Shown here: positions 62,101 to 64,000 of the stretch, piece by piece
How the letters are laid out: each line of letters begins with the position of its first letter
How positions within the stretch are numbered: position 1 is the first letter of the stretch
Origin: Salvator merianae
Lineage: Eukaryota; Chordata; Lepidosauria; Squamata; Teiidae
Length of the DNA: 64,000 bases
Assembly (NCBI GenBank): GCA_003586115.2
Contig: QVOM02000074.1
Coordinates: 1,844,229 to 1,908,228 of the forward strand
Direction: 5' to 3'
Translations under genes and position numbers: made by a program
The notes under the pieces: generated by a model
What the model saw: only the letters and a program-made list of their open reading frames with translations
Database searches by the model: none
Told to the model about the DNA's origin: nothing

Positions 62101-62496
62101 CCAAACAAATAAATTTAGCAGTGACCAGGGCAAAGGGCAGCTGCTTTTTCAGTTAAAGAACTAAAGTCTTTTCAGAAGAACTTTGACCTCAAGGCAAATT
62201 TGAGTACATCAGAAATCCTATTTGGAAATGTCTCTTCCAACATCCAGATGAAACCAAGCATAGAAAAAGGTTTGAAAATGTGTAAAAAGGCTATGCAATA
62301 CTTAGTTTATATGACTACAAATATTCATAAATTAAACTGTGAAATGTATAAGCCAATAAAAACAGCCCTTAATAACAACTGAAGTAACCAGAAGACCAAG
62401 AACCCATACCTATCAGGCAGAATTGCTGCAATTAAAATCCTCTCAATGTTGTATTTATTCCAACACTTCCTAGTTATTTAGAAATGAAGAAATGGA

Positions 62497-62880
62497 GGGT
62501 GTTTTTACACTTACCACGTTAAAACAGGATAACTATCCTATACTAACATAGAATGGATCACACAGCACAGACTTTGTCTGCACTGCGAATGCTGGTATCC
62601 TGCTCCTGATCTTCACCATGACAGTGGCTGGGAAGTGGCTGGCCGCTGCCATGGTAACTGGCAGTGCCATGGATCGCACAGGTGCAATCACATGATCATA
62701 CAAGCGTAGCCATGCCACCCAGCTGTGCATTTGTATCCGGAAGCAGGTGCGAATGCATTTGACTGGGAGCAGGCTAGCTGCTCCTGGGTCACATTGTAGA
62801 GCACAATTTAGTGCACCACAGCTAAGATGCACTTGGCTAGGGAGTATCTCTGACACTGAGTCACTAACAAAAACTTAGAA
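62497..62880. mobile_element. Family D copy 2 in CD9 intron 1
   Basis: It starts GAGGGTGTTTTTACACTTAC and shares GTGGCTGGGAAG, GCTGCCATGG, CAGGTGCGAATGCA and GATGCACTTGGCTAG with 45584-46032. The right end is unclear. Confidence 0.5.
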
Positions 62881-63332
62881 ATGGTTTTATTTTTCAGCAG
62901 AAAAAAATAATTGCCATAAAATATTCTGCAAAGTGGTGACTGGGAGATCTCTAATTTGACAGCTTCTTTCCAAATGTACTAAATTCGGTCTCTTTTGGAA
63001 TTGCAAATGATAGCTAATAAAAAGGTGTACCTGTGGAGTTATAGGAACTCTCTAATGTTCTTCCTTTCATAGCCACTTCCATGCCTGAATAAAAAGACTG
63101 AGAATCGCCATCTAAAATGCATGTTGTTAGTTTGGGAAAAGTGGCAAAAACTTCCTATAAAAATGTATCTCCTTCCCACTTACACAAGAACAACTTACTA
63201 GATTTACTGTAAATAGAACTCAAATATGGAAATTGTATGTAGTTGGATTTACTTTACTTGGATTTGTATGTAGTTGGCATTGTGAGCTTCTCTGATAAAT
63301 AAACAAAAAGAAAGAAAGCTATTATAGACTGA

Positions 63333-64000
63333 GGCCACGTTCCGACACAGCATTTAATCAGTTTAAAGGCCATCTTCACTTCCCGCTGTCCCGACATGAT
63401 CTTGCCGTTGTGTAATTTTTAAGGATTAAATTGGCTAAATGCGGATTACTTTGTCTTCAGATTTTATCAACTCTCAAGCCATTCCAGACCGCTAGCGCGC
63501 TTTACTTTTGCTGTGGGCACGGAGAAAGCGATTATGTGGGAGGACCGAAATTTTTTGTGGGCGTGCAGAGGGCAGGATCCCCATTTGGTGCCGTCCAATG
63601 ACTGACTTTGTGGGTGGGCAGGAAGTGCCTCCATTATCCCCGTTGCTGCCAGCAGAAAAGAAATGGCAGGGTGGGCGTGCGGGCGTGTGGGCGTGTGTGT
63701 GTCTCCGTCCCTGTGCTTCTTGCTCTGTGTTGGAGGAGAGGGGGGGAGTGAGGCAGTAGAGAGATATTTCCCTGAGGAGCGGAAGAGAGAGAGAGAGAGA
63801 GAGAGTGTCGGGCAAGCCAAAGGAAGAAATTAAAGACTTCCTCCACTTCCGTCTGCTCTTTAAAGCAAAAAATAAACTGCGCCTGTTTGGAGTTTTGCCT
63901 TACACAGCTACACAAGGAGACAAATGCTCGGGGGATCTCTCCGAGGCAGATGGGTCAGAATCCATTTGCTGTCAAAATAGCAGCACTGTCAAAATAGTAC
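63333..64000. mobile_element. Family A copy 3, inverted and cut by the window edge
   Basis: It begins GGCCACGTTCCGACACAGCA and TTTAATCAGTTTAAAGGC, the reverse complement of the right end of copies 1 and 2 (28319 and 56486). Homology fades after about 63500, where a GC-rich GTGGGCGTG-type segment follows, so it may be a different internal subtype. Confidence 0.65.
63784..63805. repeat. (GA)n microsatellite
   Basis: Eleven units of GA/AG inside the GC-rich interior of family A copy 3. Confidence 0.9.

Larger units (their letters stand above)
57307..64000 (+). other. CD9: CD9 intron 1 (partial)
   Basis: This is sequence downstream of the CD9 exon 1 donor to the window end. Apart from listed inverted-repeat elements it contains no recognisable exon. 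The ORFs here are short, lack recognisable domains, and do not continue the CD9 TM1 sequence. 59150-62490 shows nothing beyond short homopolymers. Confidence 0.75.

Noticed and set aside
1..64000. CRISPR array, operon, prokaryotic system or tRNA gene
   Set aside because: No regularly spaced short repeats, no tRNA cloverleaf recognised, and the genome is clearly vertebrate with introns and LINEs.

Overview
This is a window of amniote nuclear DNA, most likely from a squamate reptile. It carries decayed and young CR1, L2 and L1 LINEs, a solo retroviral LTR and many short inverted-terminal-repeat elements. The host genes are split into short phased exons with canonical splice sites. The species assignment is inferred from repeat content and not proven.

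Only two host genes are visible. Four coding exons of von Willebrand factor (VWF exons 2-5: signal peptide and first half of the D1 VWD domain) lie on the minus strand at 23169-7184. The first exon of the tetraspanin gene CD9 lies on the plus strand at 57241-57306, inside a CpG-rich promoter. The head-to-head arrangement matches the VWF/CD9 neighbourhood of human chromosome 12p13. The left part of the window is therefore VWF introns, 23.2-56.8 kb is the VWF/CD9 intergenic region, and 57.3-64.0 kb is CD9 intron 1. VWF exon 6 and later exons, and CD9 exon 2 onward, lie outside the window.

Region by region:
- 1-7.2 kb (VWF intron 5): L1 remnant, L2 pieces, a hAT-like insertion with an exact 8-bp target duplication and a GC-rich minisatellite core, a small MITE, and a U6 snRNA retropseudogene with a 15-bp duplication.
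- 7.6-23.1 kb: two large VWF introns with a 994-bp inverted-repeat element, an unidentified decayed retroelement-like tract, a G-rich repeat and a CR1-like LINE interrupted by a MITE.
- 23.2-39.6 kb: more CR1/L2 remnants, a CR1 with one premature stop, an endogenous retroviral env remnant next to a near-perfect 159-bp palindrome with LTR-like ends, and a clean solo LTR.
- 40.3-45.5 kb: two opposed LINEs joined at a 17-nt homopolymer.
- 45.6-56.5 kb: MITE-like families, a large foldback structure, and a second copy of a ~1.2-kb inverted-repeat element.
- 56.8-64 kb: CD9 promoter, exon 1 and intron 1.

No operon, CRISPR array or complete novel gene system is present. The most notable unexplained material is the set of non-autonomous inverted-repeat elements with related GGC-starting ends, the foldback at 50.5-51.4 kb, and a 35-bp segment copied into a LINE ORF.
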